Numbered from the stretch's first letter, positions 23,492 to 33,070 are shown. The stretch: 64,000 nt of DNA from PWQG01 sp050486205 (GCA_050486205.1 JBJHCW010000004.1:248001-312000), one strand, 5' to 3'. Program-made: numbers and translations. The notes: a model not told the origin generated them from the letters alone.

Positions 23492-25324
23492 TTACTTGTA
23501 CATTGAATCTATCAGGCCTTTGTGTTTTCTCTCAACAAAAGTGCGCTTCAGTTTCATGGTTGCGGTCAATTCTTCATCCTCGGCGGTCAACAGCACATCA
23601 ATCAGCCGGAAGTATTTGATTTGTTCCACCTGGGCAAAGGCCTTGTTGGTTTCCTGCACGACGCCATCTATCAGATCCAGCACTTCCTCAGCGCGGCACA
23701 GCGAGGCAAAGTCGGAAAAAGGCACCTGTCTGTCCTGGGCATACTTCTCCACATTCTCCTGATCGATCATGATCAGGCAGGTCAGGTATTTTCGCTGATC
23801 ACCAATGACCACGGCGTCGGAAACATACTGCGAGAACTTCAGCCGGCTTTCAATCTCTGCCGGTGTGATGTTCTTGCCGCCAGCGGTGATGATGATGTCC
23901 TTTATGCGCCCGGTAATGGTCAGCATACCGTTTTCCAGGCGCCCTGTGTCACCAGTGTGCAGCCAGCCGTCACGGATGTCTTCGGCAGTTTTTTCCGGCT
24001 TTCGCCAGTACCCTTCAAAAACATGACCGCCCTGTACCTGGATTTCACCCTGCTCAGAGATTCGTACCTCTGTACCCGGTATGGGATAACCGACGGTACC
24101 GATTTGCTGGCGCTGATGAGTGTTCAGCGAGATTACGCCAGTACTTTCGGTCATGCCGTATCCTTCGTACAGTGGCACACCAATGGCCTGGAACCAGCGG
24201 ATCAGATCAGGAGAGATGGGCGCGGCGCCGGTGGTGGCACGGCGGATGTTGGCCATGCCAATGGTGTCACGCACATTGCGCAGCACCAGCAGATTCCAGA
24301 ACTGATACTGAAGCTTGGTCATCAGTGATGGGGTGCTGCTGGCGCGCCAGGTCTGTCCGGCAGCTACGGCGCGATCAAAGGCCCAGCGCCCGAAAGCGGT
24401 GGCATCACTGCGCATATTGCTCAGCGAGCTGTAGATCTTTTCCCACAGACGCGGCACGGCTGTGAAGGTGTGAGGCGAGACTTCGCGCAGGTTGTCGAAT
24501 ACCGTTTCCGGGCTTTCCGCAAAGTTGACGGTGCTGCCCTTGTTGATCGGGATCTCGACCGAAATCAGCCGCTCGAGTATGTGGCAAAGCGGCAGGAAAC
24601 ACAGCTGTTCATCGCCAGGCAATACGTCGAGCATGTCTTCCAGTGCATGTAACTGGAACAGAATATTACGATGGCTGATCATCGCGCCTTTTGGCGCGCC
24701 AGTGGTGCCGGAGGTATAGATCAGCATGCGTATGTCTTCGGGTCTGCTGTTTTCGATCTGCGCCGCAAACTGCGCTTCGGCATCCTCGGTGTCACCCAGC
24801 GCATACAACTCGTCCAGGAACATCACCATGGGGTCATTGAAATCACGCAGCCCCTTGCGGTCGAAAACGATCACTTTCTTCAGGTTCGGTACCTGATCGC
24901 GCACCGTCAGATACTTGTCCAGCTGTTCGTCATTTTCCACAAAAAGAAAGGCTGAGCCACTGTCATTGATCAGGTAGGCGAGCTGTTCGGCGCTGTCGGT
25001 GGTGTAGATGCCGTTGCTGATACCGCCGGCGCCACAGATGCCCAGATCGCAGTACAGCCATTCCTTGTTGTCTTCGCTCAGGATGGAGGCGGCTTCGCCG
25101 CGTTGAAGGCCGAGGCCCAGCAGGGCAACACCAATGGCCCGCGCCTTTTCGTAGTAATCCTGCCAGGTGTAACTCTGCCAGATGCCCAGATCCTTTTCCC
25201 GGTGTGCAATACGGCTGCCGCGCGCCAGACACTGTTTTCGCCACAGTTTGACAACGGTATCGCAGCCTTGGATCTGTGCAGGTTCTTTTTGTATGGGTTC
25301 TGGTTGTATGGGTTCTGTTGTCAT
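23492..25324 (-). CDS. AMP-dependent acyl-CoA synthetase (long-chain type)
   Basis: This 610-residue adenylate-forming ligase has the P-loop YTSGTTGAPKGAM, ATTGAAPISPDL, YEGYGMTESTGV, the hinge TGDTGRLENG and GRIKDIIITAGGKNITP. It activates a carboxylic acid to its CoA thioester on the cytoplasmic face. The frame is open upstream into the transporter gene, but ATG 25324, one base after the livF-like stop, gives the normal family N-terminus. The N-terminus has a short EPIQ-type repeat (EPIQPEPIQKEPAQIQ). Its place inside the importer operon suggests that it acts on the imported compound. Confidence 0.88.
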   Translation of the reverse strand: MTTEPIQPEPIQKEPAQIQGCDTVVKLWRKQCLARGSRIAHREKDLGIWQSYTWQDYYEKARAIGVALLGLGLQRGEAASILSEDNKEWLYCDLGICGAGGISNGIYTTDSAEQLAYLINDSGSAFLFVENDEQLDKYLTVRDQVPNLKKVIVFDRKGLRDFNDPMVMFLDELYALGDTEDAEAQFAAQIENSRPEDIRMLIYTSGTTGAPKGAMISHRNILFQLHALEDMLDVLPGDEQLCFLPLCHILERLISVEIPINKGSTVNFAESPETVFDNLREVSPHTFTAVPRLWEKIYSSLSNMRSDATAFGRWAFDRAVAAGQTWRASSTPSLMTKLQYQFWNLLVLRNVRDTIGMANIRRATTGAAPISPDLIRWFQAIGVPLYEGYGMTESTGVISLNTHQRQQIGTVGYPIPGTEVRISEQGEIQVQGGHVFEGYWRKPEKTAEDIRDGWLHTGDTGRLENGMLTITGRIKDIIITAGGKNITPAEIESRLKFSQYVSDAVVIGDQRKYLTCLIMIDQENVEKYAQDRQVPFSDFASLCRAEEVLDLIDGVVQETNKAFAQVEQIKYFRLIDVLLTAEDEELTATMKLKRTFVERKHKGLIDSMYK

Positions 25325-25325
25325 A

Positions 25326-26096
25326 TCAGCGCCAGGTTTTCTTGCGTTTCCAGCGTTTTTCACCACGATCACCACCGGTGGCGTGGCCCAGATAGAATTC
25401 GCGGATGTCCGCCGAATCAAGCAGTTTTTGTGCATCACCGGCCATCACAATACGGCCGATTTCCAGCACATAGCCGTAATCGGCGGTCTGCAGTGCCACC
25501 TGGGCATTCTGCTCCACCAGCAGAATGGTCACACCCTGTTCTTGGTTCAGTCGGCGCACAATCTCGAAAATTTCCTGCACCAGCAGGGGAGACAGGCCCA
25601 GCGAGGGTTCATCAAGCAGCATCAGCGCAGGACGGGACATCAGGCCCCTTCCAATGGATAACATCTGTTGTTGGCCGCCGGACAGGGTACCGGCGATCTG
25701 GGTGCGGCGTTCCCTGAGTACCGGGAAATAGTCATAAACCATTTCCACATCGCGCGGTACTTCGCTGCGATCCTTGCGGGTATAGGCACCCATCGCAAGG
25801 TTCTCGGCCACGGTCAGGAAAGGAAAAACCTCGCGACCTTCCGGCACATGCGCCAGACCCTTGCGCACCAGCACGTCGGGTTCCTTGCCGTCAATGCGTT
25901 CACCACGAAACTGAATGCTGCCCTTGTGGGGCGCCAGCGCGCCGGAAACGGTCTTCATCAGCGTGGTCTTGCCGGCGCCGTTGGCCCCCAGAATGGTGAC
26001 AATCCTGCCTTCTGGCACTTCGATGGATACACCGCGCAATGCCATGACCGGCCCATAGTAGGTTTCCAGGTTGCGCACATCCAGCAGGGTGCTCAT
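25326..26096 (-). CDS. ABC importer ATP-binding protein, LivF-type
   Basis: This 256-residue ATPase has Walker A GANGAGKTTL, signature LSGGQQQM and Walker B LMLLDEPSLGL, followed by the LivF-type C-terminus (DYGYVLEIGRIVMAG). It powers the branched-chain-type importer with the LivG-type partner. It overlaps the upstream ATPase gene by four bases and is followed by the acyl-CoA ligase one base after its stop. Confidence 0.92.
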   Translation of the reverse strand: MSTLLDVRNLETYYGPVMALRGVSIEVPEGRIVTILGANGAGKTTLMKTVSGALAPHKGSIQFRGERIDGKEPDVLVRKGLAHVPEGREVFPFLTVAENLAMGAYTRKDRSEVPRDVEMVYDYFPVLRERRTQIAGTLSGGQQQMLSIGRGLMSRPALMLLDEPSLGLSPLLVQEIFEIVRRLNQEQGVTILLVEQNAQVALQTADYGYVLEIGRIVMAGDAQKLLDSADIREFYLGHATGGDRGEKRWKRKKTWR

Positions 26097-26863
26097 GGTG
26101 CCTCCTGCTTGCCCAGGTAGGCTTCGATGACCTTGGGGTCAGCCTGTACTTCAGCCGATGTGCCCAGCGCCAGTGGCTTGCCCTGTGCCACGGCCAGCAC
26201 CCGGTCCGATACACGGGACACCAGGCTCATATCGTGTTCCACCATCAGCACGGTGAGTCCCAGGTCCTTCTGCATGTCCTCTATCCACCAGGCCATATCC
26301 AGGGTTTCTTCCACGCTCAGCCCCGAGGCGGGTTCATCCAGCAGAATCAGTCGCGGCTCCGATGCCAGGGCACGGGCAATCTCCACCAGTTTGCGAACAC
26401 CATAAGGTAAGCCGGCGATGAGTTTGTCGCGATAGGCGGCGAGTTCCAGAAAGTCGATGACCTCTTCCACTATACGCCGGTGCTCGCGCTCGGCGCGTCG
26501 CACCTTTGGCAGAAACATCAGATCCTCATACCAGCGAGTGCCACGGCGCGAATGTCGTCCGATCAGCAGGTTCTGCAGCACGGTCGAGTGATCGAACAGT
26601 TCGATGTTCTGGAAGGTGCGGGCGATACCCAGCTTGGCCACTTCGTGGGCTGGCACGCCTGTGATGTCCTGGCCATCAAAGAATATCTTGCCACCGGAGG
26701 GCTCATACAGGCGGCTGATCAGATTGAAAATGGTGGATTTGCCGGCGCCGTTCGGTCCGACAATGGTGAACACCTCGCCAGGCTCAACGGTAAAGCTGAC
26801 AGTGTCCACGGCTTTGACGCCACCGAAGGCAATGGAGAGGGATTCAACCTGAAGCAGGCTCAT
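26093..26863 (-). CDS. ABC importer ATP-binding protein, LivG-type
   Basis: This 256-residue ATPase has Walker A GPNGAGKSTIFN, the LivG insertion around RRGTRWYEDLMFLP, LPYGVRKLVEIARAL in place of the strict LSGGQ, and Walker B LILLDEPASGL. ATG 26863 overlaps the permease stop by ATGA and starts the protein at MSLLQVESLSIAFGG, the family N-terminus; an upstream in-frame ATG would add unrelated residues. It is the cytoplasmic energising subunit. Confidence 0.92.
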   Translation of the reverse strand: MSLLQVESLSIAFGGVKAVDTVSFTVEPGEVFTIVGPNGAGKSTIFNLISRLYEPSGGKIFFDGQDITGVPAHEVAKLGIARTFQNIELFDHSTVLQNLLIGRHSRRGTRWYEDLMFLPKVRRAEREHRRIVEEVIDFLELAAYRDKLIAGLPYGVRKLVEIARALASEPRLILLDEPASGLSVEETLDMAWWIEDMQKDLGLTVLMVEHDMSLVSRVSDRVLAVAQGKPLALGTSAEVQADPKVIEAYLGKQEAP

Positions 26864-27957
26864 CGCATGCGCTCCGTTTTCAGGTAGGTCTTGCTGCGGC
26901 GGAACATGCCCTTGCGGTAGAGCGGAAACAGCTCCAGCCATGTACGCACACGAATCCACACACCGTAAAGTCCACGTGGCTCGTAAATCACCATCAGCAG
27001 AATGATCAGTGCAAAAACGGCGGTGTCCATACCCGGATAGGCGCCCAGATTGATCGGTGTGCTGCTGTTGATGAAGTCGCGCGTAATCGCAATGGTCTGT
27101 GGCAACATCACCACCACGATGGCGCCGAAAAAGGCGCCGTGAACCGACCCCAGGCCGCCGATCACTACCTGCAGCAGCAGGGTGATGGAAATCAGCACCA
27201 GGAAACTTTCGTAGTTCACGGCTTGCGCCTGGTGAGCATACAGCGCGCCGGCAAGACCGGTAATGGCACAGGAAAGACCAAAGGACACGGTCTTGGCGCG
27301 TGCCACATTCACCCCCAGTGCGCGCGCCGAGACCTCGCTGTCACGCACAGCCAGGAATGAGCGTCCGGTGGGTGAGCGAAGCAGGTTCACATAGCCCAGT
27401 GTGACCAGCACCAGAACGGTCAGACACAGGTAGTAGAAGGCGCGCGGCGAACCGTATCGGTCGATGACAAAACCGAAGAATTCGATGGGCGGGGCAAAAA
27501 GTCCGGCAACGCCACCGGTGATGGGTTCGGCAACAATGGCGATGTCTTCTATGATGATGCTCAGCGCCAGGGTGGCGATGGCCAGATAGATGCCGCTCAT
27601 ACGACCCAGCGGTCGGGCAATGATTGCGCCGGCAACACCGGTGATCACCCCGCTGGCTATCAGTGCTGGCAGAAATGGCCAGCCGCGCATCATCAGCGCC
27701 AGATGGGAGAAGGCGCCAATGGCCATGAAGGCGGCGTGACCCAGGCTGACCTGTCCGGTGTGACCTGCGATCAGCATCAGCCCAAGTCCGGCCAGTGACC
27801 AGATCAGAACAGAGGTCAGCTCGCCCACATAATACCCACTGATCAGCCAGGGTATGATCAGGGCGGCGATGAGCAGCACGGCATACTTGATGAGGTGAAC
27901 GCGGTCCTCAAACAGATTGATATCATCGTCATAACTGTTCTTGAAACGGGCACGCAT
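26860..27957 (-). CDS. ABC importer permease, LivM-type
   Basis: This 365-residue inner-membrane protein has about nine helices. The LivM core GHTGQVSLGHAAFMAIGAF lies near residue 65 and the EAA-like ATPase contact near SPTGRSFLAVRDSEVSARALG. The N-terminus begins with a polar stretch (RFKNSYDDDINLFE). It pairs with the LivH-type permease encoded 3 bases upstream on the minus strand. Confidence 0.92.
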   Translation of the reverse strand: MRARFKNSYDDDINLFEDRVHLIKYAVLLIAALIIPWLISGYYVGELTSVLIWSLAGLGLMLIAGHTGQVSLGHAAFMAIGAFSHLALMMRGWPFLPALIASGVITGVAGAIIARPLGRMSGIYLAIATLALSIIIEDIAIVAEPITGGVAGLFAPPIEFFGFVIDRYGSPRAFYYLCLTVLVLVTLGYVNLLRSPTGRSFLAVRDSEVSARALGVNVARAKTVSFGLSCAITGLAGALYAHQAQAVNYESFLVLISITLLLQVVIGGLGSVHGAFFGAIVVVMLPQTIAITRDFINSSTPINLGAYPGMDTAVFALIILLMVIYEPRGLYGVWIRVRTWLELFPLYRKGMFRRSKTYLKTERMR

Positions 27958-27960
27958 GGT

Positions 27961-28839
27961 CTAAACCTTTTTCTGGCTGACTTGTGCAAACAGTCCACCG
28001 GGGCGCAGGACAAGCACCAGCAACATCAGCACATAAGGGGCCACCGGTCCGATACCCGACGGCAGGTAGCGCCCGGCAAAGGGTTCAACAATGCCCACCA
28101 GCAGACCGCCAGCCAGGGCGCCGGGCAGTGAGCCAAGGCCGCCAATCACAGCGGCGGCAAACGCCTTGATGCCGAACACCAGGCCCGCAGAGGGTTCCAC
28201 GGCGCCCTTGGCGGCAAACATCACCCCGGCAATGGCCGCCACCACGCCGGACAGTGCCCAGACAATCGCGTTGACCCGCTTTACGGGTATACCCATATAG
28301 TAGGCTGCCATCTGGTTCTGGCTGCTGGCCTGCATGGCCACACCCAGGCGGGTGCGGGCAAAGAAAAAGTACAGGGCAGTGGTCAGGGCGACGGTGGCAA
28401 AAATGATCACCGCGTCCACCATCGGAATCACCAGTCCGCCAAAACCCAGTACACGTCCGGCAAACGGGGATTCCAGAGAAATCGGATCATGACCCCAGAT
28501 CACGCCAGCAACAAAACGCATCAGGAAGCCAAGGGCTATGGTCAGAATCACCATGGCAAACTGGGGTTGGCCGAAGATGCCGCGCAGTACCAGGCGATCG
28601 AGCAGATAGCCGAACGCGCCCAACACCATGGCGGCGAAGGTCAGCCCGAGCAGAAAGGGCAGGTCCATATAACTGGTATTGATGAAAGTGATACCGAGAA
28701 AAGCGCCGAGCATCAGCATGTCGCCCTGGGCGAAGTTGACTGCTTCTGATGCCTTGTAGATCAGCACAAAACCCAAAGCCAGCAGTCCGTAAATACAACC
28801 GTTGGCGATGCCACTGATCAGCAGCTGCAATATGTCCAT
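27961..28839 (-). CDS. ABC importer permease, LivH-type
   Basis: This 292-residue inner-membrane protein has the LivH features GIANGCIYGLLALGFVLIYKASEAVNFAQGD at the N-terminus, AMQASSQNQMAAYYMGIPVKRVNA as ATPase contact, and GLGSLPGALAGGLLVGIVE. It is the first gene of a six- to seven-gene minus-strand operon (two permeases, two ATPases, acyl-CoA ligase, binding protein, DUF1801). The 129 bases before it, after putA, must hold its promoter if it is not read from putA. Confidence 0.92.
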   Translation of the reverse strand: MDILQLLISGIANGCIYGLLALGFVLIYKASEAVNFAQGDMLMLGAFLGITFINTSYMDLPFLLGLTFAAMVLGAFGYLLDRLVLRGIFGQPQFAMVILTIALGFLMRFVAGVIWGHDPISLESPFAGRVLGFGGLVIPMVDAVIIFATVALTTALYFFFARTRLGVAMQASSQNQMAAYYMGIPVKRVNAIVWALSGVVAAIAGVMFAAKGAVEPSAGLVFGIKAFAAAVIGGLGSLPGALAGGLLVGIVEPFAGRYLPSGIGPVAPYVLMLLVLVLRPGGLFAQVSQKKV

Positions 28840-28950
28840 TTATCCCTTTTCCGGCGACGGGAGGCTTGGGGGTGCCTCCTCTGGCGTTCTTATGCAATCA
28901 AAGCTACAGCCAAACGCTGTGGCATTTCAAGTGCTTTGTATCTGTCGTCG

Positions 28951-28990
28951 AGGGTCACTCGCCGAGGGTCAATCGCCCAGGGTCATCAGG
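28951..28990. repeat. 14-bp tandem repeat at the end of putA
   Basis: AGGGTCACTCGCCG (28951-28964) and AGGGTCAATCGCCC (28965-28978) are followed by a partial third AGGGTCA. The third unit is the putA stop region itself, so the last codons (Met-Thr-Leu-Gly-Asp) appear to have been copied twice beyond the stop. Confidence 0.6.
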
Positions 28991-31900
28991 GATGCATTGC
29001 CGCCGGCAGCCGTGGTGTTGGTGCTGATGGTCTGTTCGCTGGCAAAACGGTGCAGGTAAAGCGGGCCGCCTGCCTTGGGGCCTGTGCCGCTGAGCCCGGT
29101 GCCGCCGAACGGTTGCACGCCAACCACTGCGCCGATGATGTTGCGGTTGACGTATACATTGCCGGCACGAATGCGGGCCGCCACACGATGCGCGGTAGCG
29201 TCAATGCGGCTGTGAATACCGAAGGTCAGGCCGTAGCCGGAGCGGTTCACCGCGTCGATGCATGATTCCAGCTCATTGGCCTTGTAGCGCATCAGGTGAA
29301 CAACAGGACCGAACACTTCGTGCTCCAGCAGGTTCAGATTGGCGATCTCGTACAGATGGGGTGGAAAGAAGTGGCCGGTCGGCAGTTGGTCCGGCAGCTC
29401 GCAACGCTTGAGAAGCCGCGCATTGGCTTTCATGGTCTTGACGTGAGCGTTGAGCCCGGCCAGGGCCTGAGCATCAATAAGCGGGCCGACATCGGTTGCC
29501 AGGTCAGCCGGGTCGCCAATGACAAGTGTATCCATGGCGCCGCACAGCAGACTGATCAGATTGTCTGCCACGTCCTCCTGCACAAGCAGTATGCGTACCG
29601 CGGAACAGCGTTGACCGGCGCTCTGAAAGCCGGAATGCAGAACGTCCACAACCACCTGTTCCAGCAATGCGGATGAATCAACCACCATGGCGTTGAGCCC
29701 GCCGGTTTCGGCAATCAATGCTGCAATGCCGGTGTTTCGGGCCGCAAGGCTGCGATTGATTGCTCTTGCGGTATCGGTTGATCCGGTAAAGGCGACACCC
29801 GATACCTTCTCGGATTTCACCAGTGCCGATCCAACTGTCTCCCCTGGACCGGTGAGGCATTGCAGCACGGGTTCCGGTATGCCGGCCTTGTACAAAAGGT
29901 CAACGGCGGCCAAAGCAATCCGTGGCGTCTGTTCTGCCGGTTTTGCAATCACTGTATTGCCCGCTACCAGCGCTGCGGTGATCTGCCCGATAAAAATGGC
30001 CAAGGGAAAGTTCCAGGGACTGATGCATACAAATACGCCCTTGCCCCGCAGTCGCCAGCCGTTGTTCTCTCCGGTGGGTCCGGGCAGTGTACGCGGTTGA
30101 AAATCCTCGCGGGCACGTTGGGCATAATAACGGCAGAAGTCTACCGCTTCACGCACTTCGGCAACGCCGTCAGCGATGGTTTTTCCGCCTTCACTGCTGC
30201 ATAGCCTCATCAAGCGGGCCATGTTCTCTTCCATCAGCTTCGCCATTTCCTCAAGGCATTCGGCGCGTTGTTCCACCGGTGTTGCATCCCAGTCAGGGAA
30301 AGCCCGGTGTGCGGTGGTCAATGCCCGGTTGATGGTCTGGCTGTCAGCATCCGGTGGCGGTGTAATGATAATATTTGTGTTGGTAAATGAATTCTGCAGT
30401 GCAGCCAGGTCTTCCAGGTCGCTGAGGTCGATACCGGCGGAATTGATTCTGTCCGGATAGATGGCGCCCGGCAGCGGGATGCTCGGGTGAGGTATCTGCG
30501 TCTGCGCCATCAGTTTTTCGACCGGGTCGGCAATGATCTCCTCAACAGGGGCCTTGTCGTCCACTATACGATTGACGAACGATGTATTGGCGCCGTTTTC
30601 CAGCAGACGGCGCACCAGATAGGGCAGCAGATCCTCATGGCTGCCAACGGGCGCGTAGATTCGGCACAGGGCCTGTTGTTCGCTGCTGCCGATCAACTGA
30701 TCGTAAAGGGCTTCGCCCATGCCGTGCAGTCGCTGGAATTCAAAGTCTCGGTTATTGCCAACAAGTTCCAGAATGGCGGCCACCGTATGGGCATTGTGGG
30801 TGGCAAACTGTGGATAGAGCCAACGCTGATGATCCAGCAGTTTTTGTACACAGGCAAGGTAGGAAACATCGGTGCCGGCCTTGCGGGTGAACACTGGATA
30901 GCCGTCCAGGCCACGCTCCTGTGCGCGCTTGATTTCGGTGTCCCAATAGGCGCCCTTGACCAGGCGTACCATCAGGCGTCGATTGCTGCGCTGCGCCAGA
31001 TCGGCCAGCCAGTCCAGCAGGTCAAAGGCCCGCTTCTGATAGGCCTGCACTGCCAGTCCCAATCCGTTCCAGTCGGCCAGGGTTGGATCCATTGCCACCG
31101 CTTCCAGCACAGCAAGGGAGATGTCCAACCGGTCAGCTTCCTCGGCATCAAGGGTCAATCCGATGTTGTAATGTGCCGCCAGCCGGGCCAACTTCGCAAG
31201 GCGCGGCAGCAGTTGTGTCATCAGCTGTTCACCGTGAGTCAGCTCGTAGCGCGGATGCAGTGCAGAGAGTTTTATCGACACACCGGGTGATTGCTGGGGG
31301 CCGCGACCGGCCGCTGCCGCTCCGGTTGCATTGATGGCTTGTGTATAGGATTTCAGGTACCGTTCGCTGTCGGCTTGGGTACGCGCGGCTTCCCCCAACA
31401 TGTCATAGGAATAGGTATAACCGTGTGCCTCCTGCTTTCTCGCCCGTTCCAGGGCTTCGTCTATTGTGCGTCCCATGACAAACTGCCGTGCCATGATCCG
31501 CATGGCCTGGCGCACGGCCTGTCGGATCACCGGCTCTCCGGTGCGACGCAGAAGTTTACGAAAAATGCCCGGCCCATCATGGGGTTTGACCATTCGTCCG
31601 GACAGCATGAGCCCCCAGGTGGACGCATTGACAAACAGTGATTCGCTGCGCCCCAGATGGCTCTCCCAGTCGCCGCTGCACAGTTTGTCCCGGATCAGTT
31701 CATCAATGGTGCGTTCATCAGGAATGCGAAGCAGTGCCTCGGCCAGGCACATCAGCACCACACCCTCCTGGCTGGACAGTTCGTACTCGTGCATGAAGGC
31801 ATCGACCCCGGTGCCAGTGGCACGTTGAGCACGCACTGTTGTCACCAGATCCCGCGCCCGGCGCTCGATGTTCTGGCGTTGCTCTTCTGGCCATTGTAAA

Positions 31901-32004
31901 GTTTCACACAGGCGCCGCACATGGTCGCTCTCGTCCACACGGTACGCACGATTGAGCGTTGTGAACAGCGGATTGTCAGCGGTGGCAGGGCGGTAATAAT
32001 GCAT
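28969..32004 (-). CDS. putA: Bifunctional proline dehydrogenase / glutamate-semialdehyde dehydrogenase
   Basis: PutA oxidises proline to glutamate in two steps, using FAD for proline and NAD for the semialdehyde, at the membrane face. This 1011-residue protein has the PRODH barrel (VSIKLSALHPRYE, DAEEADRL, RLVKGAYWDTEIKRAQ), then the ALDH module (ISPWNFPLAIFIGQ, FTGSTDTARA, base Glu in AETGGLNAM, nucleophile Cys in SAGQRCSAVRIL). No ribbon-helix-helix DNA-binding domain precedes the barrel, so it should be an enzyme only, not a trigger repressor. ATG 32004 gives the family start MHYYRP; the frame is open to 32055. No putP lies nearby. Confidence 0.94.
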   Translation of the reverse strand: MHYYRPATADNPLFTTLNRAYRVDESDHVRRLCETLQWPEEQRQNIERRARDLVTTVRAQRATGTGVDAFMHEYELSSQEGVVLMCLAEALLRIPDERTIDELIRDKLCSGDWESHLGRSESLFVNASTWGLMLSGRMVKPHDGPGIFRKLLRRTGEPVIRQAVRQAMRIMARQFVMGRTIDEALERARKQEAHGYTYSYDMLGEAARTQADSERYLKSYTQAINATGAAAAGRGPQQSPGVSIKLSALHPRYELTHGEQLMTQLLPRLAKLARLAAHYNIGLTLDAEEADRLDISLAVLEAVAMDPTLADWNGLGLAVQAYQKRAFDLLDWLADLAQRSNRRLMVRLVKGAYWDTEIKRAQERGLDGYPVFTRKAGTDVSYLACVQKLLDHQRWLYPQFATHNAHTVAAILELVGNNRDFEFQRLHGMGEALYDQLIGSSEQQALCRIYAPVGSHEDLLPYLVRRLLENGANTSFVNRIVDDKAPVEEIIADPVEKLMAQTQIPHPSIPLPGAIYPDRINSAGIDLSDLEDLAALQNSFTNTNIIITPPPDADSQTINRALTTAHRAFPDWDATPVEQRAECLEEMAKLMEENMARLMRLCSSEGGKTIADGVAEVREAVDFCRYYAQRAREDFQPRTLPGPTGENNGWRLRGKGVFVCISPWNFPLAIFIGQITAALVAGNTVIAKPAEQTPRIALAAVDLLYKAGIPEPVLQCLTGPGETVGSALVKSEKVSGVAFTGSTDTARAINRSLAARNTGIAALIAETGGLNAMVVDSSALLEQVVVDVLHSGFQSAGQRCSAVRILLVQEDVADNLISLLCGAMDTLVIGDPADLATDVGPLIDAQALAGLNAHVKTMKANARLLKRCELPDQLPTGHFFPPHLYEIANLNLLEHEVFGPVVHLMRYKANELESCIDAVNRSGYGLTFGIHSRIDATAHRVAARIRAGNVYVNRNIIGAVVGVQPFGGTGLSGTGPKAGGPLYLHRFASEQTISTNTTAAGGNASLMTLGD

Positions 32005-32115
32005 GGCGGTCCGCTTGGCTGTGGTCACGATACAGTGTACATCTGATGTAATCATGAGCGCCGTGGCAGGTCAACACGAAGCGCTTCCCGTTGCGCCGAC
32101 TCGCGAGGAGGGGTC

Positions 32116-32604
32116 ATGGCAGGGAACACAATGGACGAGCAGTACACCATCCGGCAACTCACCCCGGACGATCTGCCATTGATGGGCGGATTGCTGCGGA
32201 TGTTTGGCGAGGTGTTTGACGAACTTGACACCTATGTCGAAAAACAACCCGGGGCTGACTATCTGATTGAGCTGCTTGGAAGAGACGACTTCATTGCCCT
32301 GGCAGCGATGAGTGGTGACAGGGTGCTTGGCGGGCTTGTGGCTTACGAGCTGAAGAAGTTCGAGCAGGCGCGCAGCGAGATCTACATCTACGATCTTGCT
32401 GTGTACGGGGATTGCAGGCGAAAGGGGATAGCCACGGCATTGATCATGGAAACCACACGCATCGGTGCCGCACGAGGAGCCCATGCCGTGTTTGTCCAGG
32501 CCGATACCGGTGTTGAAGACGCGCCAGCCATCGCGCTGTACAGCAAACTCGGGACCCGGGAAGAGGTGCTGCATTTTGATATACCGGTGCAGGTGACAAG
32601 GTGA
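32116..32604 (+). CDS. AAC(3)-I-like GNAT acetyltransferase
   Basis: This 162-residue GNAT protein closely follows the pattern of AAC(3)-I aminoglycoside 3-N-acetyltransferases: FIALAAMSGDRVLGGLVAYEL, FEQARSEIYIYDLAV, the acetyl-CoA loop RRKGIATALI, FVQADTG, AIALYSKLGTREEVLHFDI. Such enzymes acetylate gentamicin-type aminoglycosides; a native substrate could be different. It has an AGGAGGGG ribosome site before ATG 32116. It sits on the chromosome next to putA with no integron attC, IS or integrase visible, so it looks resident rather than a mobile cassette. Confidence 0.8.
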   Translation: MAGNTMDEQYTIRQLTPDDLPLMGGLLRMFGEVFDELDTYVEKQPGADYLIELLGRDDFIALAAMSGDRVLGGLVAYELKKFEQARSEIYIYDLAVYGDCRRKGIATALIMETTRIGAARGAHAVFVQADTGVEDAPAIALYSKLGTREEVLHFDIPVQVTR

Positions 32605-32620
32605 TAGCCTCAACAGGCCT

Positions 32621-33010
32621 TTAACGCGGGCGCTGCTGCACACGATAAAGCGTGCGAATCAGCACGTTGACAACTGTCTGATTGCGCTGACTCAGTCTGC
32701 TAAAGAATCTGGACAAGGTCCTGGGTCGGTGTTTGGCATCTGCCATGCTCAGTTTTTCCGACACTTCAATCAGCCGTGCTGGTTCTGCAAGCTCACTGTC
32801 TTCAAACAGCAAACTCAGATAGTGGAAGAGTCTGTCGCGAGACGGCAGGTTCTCGTTACTTTCGTTTTCCCAGGCATTTATGGTGCGAGGTGATACGCCC
32901 AGCTTGTCTGCCAACGTCTTCACATCCAGACCCATCGCCTGGCGTGACTTGCGAAGCCACCTGGATTGAGCAGGCTTCGTGAAACTCCGTTCCCGCAAAA
33001 GTTCATCCAT
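32621..33010 (-). CDS. XRE/HTH_3-type transcriptional regulator
   Basis: This is a 129-residue protein when started at ATG 33010; GTG 33034 would add 8 residues. A helix-turn-helix lies near residues 20-50 (WLRKSRQAMGLDVKTLADKLGVSPRTINAWENE), followed by a helical C-terminus. It probably binds its own upstream region, where two inverted repeats are visible. It is convergent with the acetyltransferase gene, 16 bases stop to stop. The target genes are unknown; the large Ig-domain gene starts just beyond its promoter. Confidence 0.75.
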   Translation of the reverse strand: MDELLRERSFTKPAQSRWLRKSRQAMGLDVKTLADKLGVSPRTINAWENESNENLPSRDRLFHYLSLLFEDSELAEPARLIEVSEKLSMADAKHRPRTLSRFFSRLSQRNQTVVNVLIRTLYRVQQRPR

Positions 33011-33022
33011 GAGTAACTCTCG

Positions 33023-33064
33023 ATACACATCCACTGCGAAGCTTTCTCACTTCTGGATGTGTAT
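33023..33064. promoter_or_regulatory. Perfect 10-bp inverted repeat at the regulator start
   Basis: ATACACATCC (33023-33032) and GGATGTGTAT (33055-33064) are exact reverse complements separated by 22 bases. They straddle the leader of the XRE gene, so they could be an autoregulatory operator or a leader hairpin over the ribosome site. Confidence 0.45.
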
Positions 33065-33070
33065 TCCAAT

